Positions 5,807 to 7,293 of a stretch of 7,293 nucleotides of DNA are shown piece after piece. Position 1 is the stretch's first letter; each line of letters starts with the position of its first letter. Under the pieces are notes generated by a model. It saw only the letters and a list, made by a program, of their open reading frames with translations, had not been told where the DNA came from and made no database searches. The position numbers and the translations under genes were made by a program. Source of the stretch: an uncultured Collinsella sp. (GTDB lineage: Bacteria > Actinomycetota > Coriobacteriia > Coriobacteriales > Coriobacteriaceae); assembly GCA_902470895.1 (NCBI GenBank), contig CABRID010000101.1, positions 1 to 7,293 on the forward strand, given 5' to 3'.

Positions 5807-5838
5807 ACGTTTTGCCCTGCAGGGTTCGAGAAAAACGT
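5807..5838. other. Second inverted repeat in the upp-atp gap
   Basis: ACGTTTT (5807-5813) pairs with AAAACGT (5832-5838), enclosing the perfect 10-bp palindrome CCCTGCAGGG (5815-5824). It sits directly downstream of the GC-rich hairpin. Read on either strand it ends in a short T-run inside the stem, so it may contribute to termination. Function unknown. Confidence 0.35.
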
Positions 5839-5909
5839 ATTACCGTACCTGCGGCATAAAGAAGGTCTTAAGAAAACGAACAGGTGCGTATTAACCGATG
5901 CTTTTTCGG

Positions 5910-5937
5910 TTGTACTTTAACGATTGGCTCGTACAAT
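5910..5937 (+). promoter_or_regulatory. Likely promoter of the ATP synthase operon
   Basis: TTGTAC (5910-5915) and TACAAT (5932-5937) with a 16-bp spacer resemble a sigma-70-type promoter. A small inverted repeat, AACCGA/TCGGTT (5893-5898 with 5906-5911), overlaps the -35 box and could be a regulatory site. Initiation near 5944 would leave about 55 nt of leader before the AtpI-like start at 5999. Confidence 0.5.
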
Positions 5938-5998
5938 AGTCACCAATGTTTGGCGGGAACTGTTCTGTGAGGCGTTAAAAAGGAAAGTGAGGACGCCA

Positions 5999-6310
5999 GT
6001 GTTTCAGATAGCCGATCTGCTCGCTATCGTTGCAGGCGCCATCGCGGGCGCAATTGCCTTCCTTCCCTTTGTCTTTACGCTCAAGCCGGTTCTTGACGAT
6101 AAACAGAATGCGGACATGCTCAAGGGTATGGTGAGTCTGGCGGTCTCGGCAATCGCCCTGCTCGTCTTTACCTTGGTTGTGTTTGTGTTGTTCGGAGAGG
6201 CATTTCGCATGTTCCTCCTGGGCGAGGCGATCGGCTTCGTGACCTTTATGGCCGCCTGCGCGGTTCGTGTCGCCAAGGCGCTGCGAGATCCTCATGAGGT
6301 CGAAAGGTAA
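5999..6310 (+). CDS. atpI: Small AtpI-like membrane protein of the ATP synthase operon
   Basis: The 103-residue product has three predicted membrane helices (about 6-28, 43-66 and 70-90), a short acidic loop between the first two and a basic C-terminus. Sequence identity to AtpI is not obvious by eye; the call rests on size, topology and position, ending three bases before atpB. AtpI proteins assist c-ring assembly or ion supply of F-type ATP synthase and are poorly conserved. GTG 5999 is chosen because GAGG at 5989-5992 is 6 bases upstream. GTG 5987 has an SD too close (2 bases), and a TTG at 5924 lacks an SD and lies within the proposed promoter; those starts would add 4 or 25 residues. The stop codon overlaps the atpB ribosome-binding region, indicating coupled expression. 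Confidence 0.7.
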   Translation: MFQIADLLAIVAGAIAGAIAFLPFVFTLKPVLDDKQNADMLKGMVSLAVSAIALLVFTLVVFVLFGEAFRMFLLGEAIGFVTFMAACAVRVAKALRDPHEVER

Positions 6311-6313
6311 GTC

Positions 6314-7117
6314 GTGGAAATTTTTGAAAAGCTGCCTGATGAGATTAATCATCTGGTCAGCGAGTTCAGCTCCACCCCTGTCGTGGGCGATCTGAGCTGC
6401 GGCATCACGCAGTACTCGTTTTGGCTGATCGTCTCCACGATCGTGCTCCTGATCGTCCTGGCCGTGTTCAAGAAGAAGCAGACCCTGGTCCCCAAGGGCT
6501 TCTTCGTCAACGGTTTCGAGTACATCATCGAGTACGTCGAGAACGATATCGGCAAGGGCGTCGTGGGTGAGAACTGGAAGAAGCACTTCCCGTTCCTGTG
6601 CTCGCTTTTCCTGTTCATCCTGATCAATAACATGATCGGCCTGATCCCGGGAATGAAGCCCGGCACCGGTGCAATCGGCTCCACCGCCGCGCTCGCCATC
6701 TTCGCCTTCGTGTACTTCATCTACTACGGATGCAAGGCTCACGGCGTGATCGGCTACATCAAGAGCCTCGCCCCGCAGGGCGTGAGCTTCCCGATGAACG
6801 TGCTTGTGTGGGTCGTCGAGCTTTTCTCGACCTTCCTGCGCCTCATCACGCTCGCCGTCCGTCTGTTCTGCAACATGTTCGCAGGACACGTGGTCATGGG
6901 CTCGTTCGCCATCATGGCGAGCATGTTCATGCAGCCGCTGCTTCAGCAGGTTTCCGCGGCCCACGCCGTCGGCGCCCTGCCTTCGCTAGCCTGGCTTGCC
7001 ATCCTCATCCTGATCTATGCGATCGAGCTTGTGGTCGGCGCCATCCAGGCTTACGTCTTCACGGTCCTTACCGCCGTGTATGTCTCCGAGGCAGAGGAGG
7101 TCGCGGAGGAGGAGTAG
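6314..7117 (+). CDS. atpB: F-type ATP synthase subunit a
   Basis: Subunit a forms the two half-channels for ion entry and exit next to the rotating c-ring in the membrane Fo part. The 267-residue product has five to six hydrophobic helices and the signature AVRLFCNMFAGH, in which R183 aligns with the essential E. coli Arg210 and N187 with Asn214. The small residue after Phe is Cys186 rather than the common Gly or Ala. The E. coli pair Glu219/His245 appears here as His192/Glu238, the exchanged arrangement known from mitochondria; Q245 matches E. coli Gln252. No sodium-type marker can be judged without the c subunit. The C-terminus is very acidic (EAEEVAEEE). GTG 6314 has AAAGG 6 bases upstream. 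The gene is complete, and the next gene expected is atpE. Confidence 0.95.
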   Translation: MEIFEKLPDEINHLVSEFSSTPVVGDLSCGITQYSFWLIVSTIVLLIVLAVFKKKQTLVPKGFFVNGFEYIIEYVENDIGKGVVGENWKKHFPFLCSLFLFILINNMIGLIPGMKPGTGAIGSTAALAIFAFVYFIYYGCKAHGVIGYIKSLAPQGVSFPMNVLVWVVELFSTFLRLITLAVRLFCNMFAGHVVMGSFAIMASMFMQPLLQQVSAAHAVGALPSLAWLAILILIYAIELVVGAIQAYVFTVLTAVYVSEAEEVAEEE

Positions 7118-7205
7118 TCTTCCGTTCGCGCCTTAAAGGTAAGGCAATTCGTTAAACCGCCGGTACCCGTACCCATGGAGCCCGGCAGTTATAAAAAGGT
7201 TATCC

Positions 7206-7237
7206 TGCGTGAAATAAGACACGCACGACAAAGGAGG
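7206..7237 (+). promoter_or_regulatory. Hairpin and strong ribosome binding site expected for atpE
   Basis: TGCGTG (7206-7211) can pair with CACGCA (7220-7225) across 8 bases, followed by a near-perfect AAAGGAGG at 7230-7237. The atpE start codon would be expected a few bases later, but genomic sequence ends at about 7242. A strong SD behind a leader hairpin suits the high expression that the multi-copy c subunit needs; that link is inferred. The 110 bases between atpB and this site also hold a GCCGG/CCGGC inverted repeat (7159-7163 with 7182-7186). Confidence 0.55.
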
Positions 7238-7242
7238 AATCG

Positions 7243-7293
7243 CTGTCTCTTATACACATCTGACGCTGCCGACGATACTCCTCGTGTAGATCT
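7243..7293 (+). other. Illumina Nextera adapter read-through (not genomic)
   Basis: CTGTCTCTTATACACATCT (7243-7261) is the reverse complement of the Tn5 mosaic end used in Nextera libraries. It is followed by GACGCTGCCGACGA (7262-7275), the Read 1 adapter part, then eight bases TACTCCTC (7276-7283) in the i5 index position, and GTGTAGATCT (7284-7293), the start of the P5 flow-cell arm. The order is exactly that of adapter read-through. These bases should be trimmed. Confidence 0.97.

Noticed and set aside
5822..5830. GGGTTCGAG resembling a tRNA T-loop
   Set aside because: No matching T-stem, acceptor stem or anticodon arm around it.
5946..5978. Ten-codon ATG frame in the atp leader
   Set aside because: No ribosome binding site and no sign of a regulatory peptide; length is expected by chance.
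5975..6964. Long minus-strand open frame opposite the AtpI-like gene and atpB
   Set aside because: The His/Asp/Glu-rich product is what antisense reading of hydrophobic codons gives; both sense genes are well supported.
7243..7261. Tn5 mosaic end as evidence of a mobile element
   Set aside because: It is followed by library adapter and index sequence, so it is a sequencing artefact.
1..7293. CRISPR array, tRNA or rRNA genes, prophage or transposase genes
   Set aside because: No regularly spaced repeats, RNA gene signatures or mobile-element enzymes were found on either strand.

Overview
The window is a high-GC bacterial chromosomal segment. Protein signatures and gene order point to an actinobacterial lineage, most likely a gut coriobacterium of the Collinsella type. 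That assignment is inferred from protein style, base composition and synteny, not from a marker gene. The last 51 bases are not genomic: they match an Illumina Nextera adapter with an index, so the right edge is a contig end with read-through.

Layout. Positions 1-476 hold no convincing conserved gene. They contain an AT-rich stretch, a doubtful 82-codon frame (89-337) and a long nested inverted repeat (238-312). Next is prmC (477-1754), the methyltransferase for release factors, with a long Ala/Glu-rich insertion and a 14-bp tandem duplication that has shifted the frame of its last codons. A compact HigB/HigA-like toxin-antitoxin pair (1817-2501) follows, with its own promoter and a palindromic candidate operator. 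After it come a divergent Sua5/TsaC-type threonylcarbamoyl-AMP synthase (2649-3392), glycerol kinase glpK (3406-4947), uracil phosphoribosyltransferase upp (5071-5718) behind a hairpin-rich leader, and the start of the F-type ATP synthase operon: a small AtpI-like membrane protein (5999-6310) and atpB (6314-7117). The contig breaks just after the ribosome binding site expected for atpE.

How the genes fit together. In actinobacteria such as Mycobacterium tuberculosis the order prfA - prmC(hemK) - sua5 - (rfe) - atpI - atpB is known. Here the same backbone is visible, but a toxin-antitoxin module sits between prmC and sua5, and glpK-upp sits between sua5 and the atp genes. The backbone genes serve translation (release-factor methylation, tRNA t6A) and energy supply; glpK and upp feed glycerol and uracil salvage. 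All genes are on the plus strand. sua5-glpK and atpI-atpB are tightly spaced and probably co-transcribed.

No clearly new multi-gene system is present. The most noteworthy items are the structured element upstream of prmC, the prmC insertion and frame-shifting duplication, the toxin-antitoxin insertion with its operator, the unusual Sua5 and GlpK residues, and the adapter contamination.
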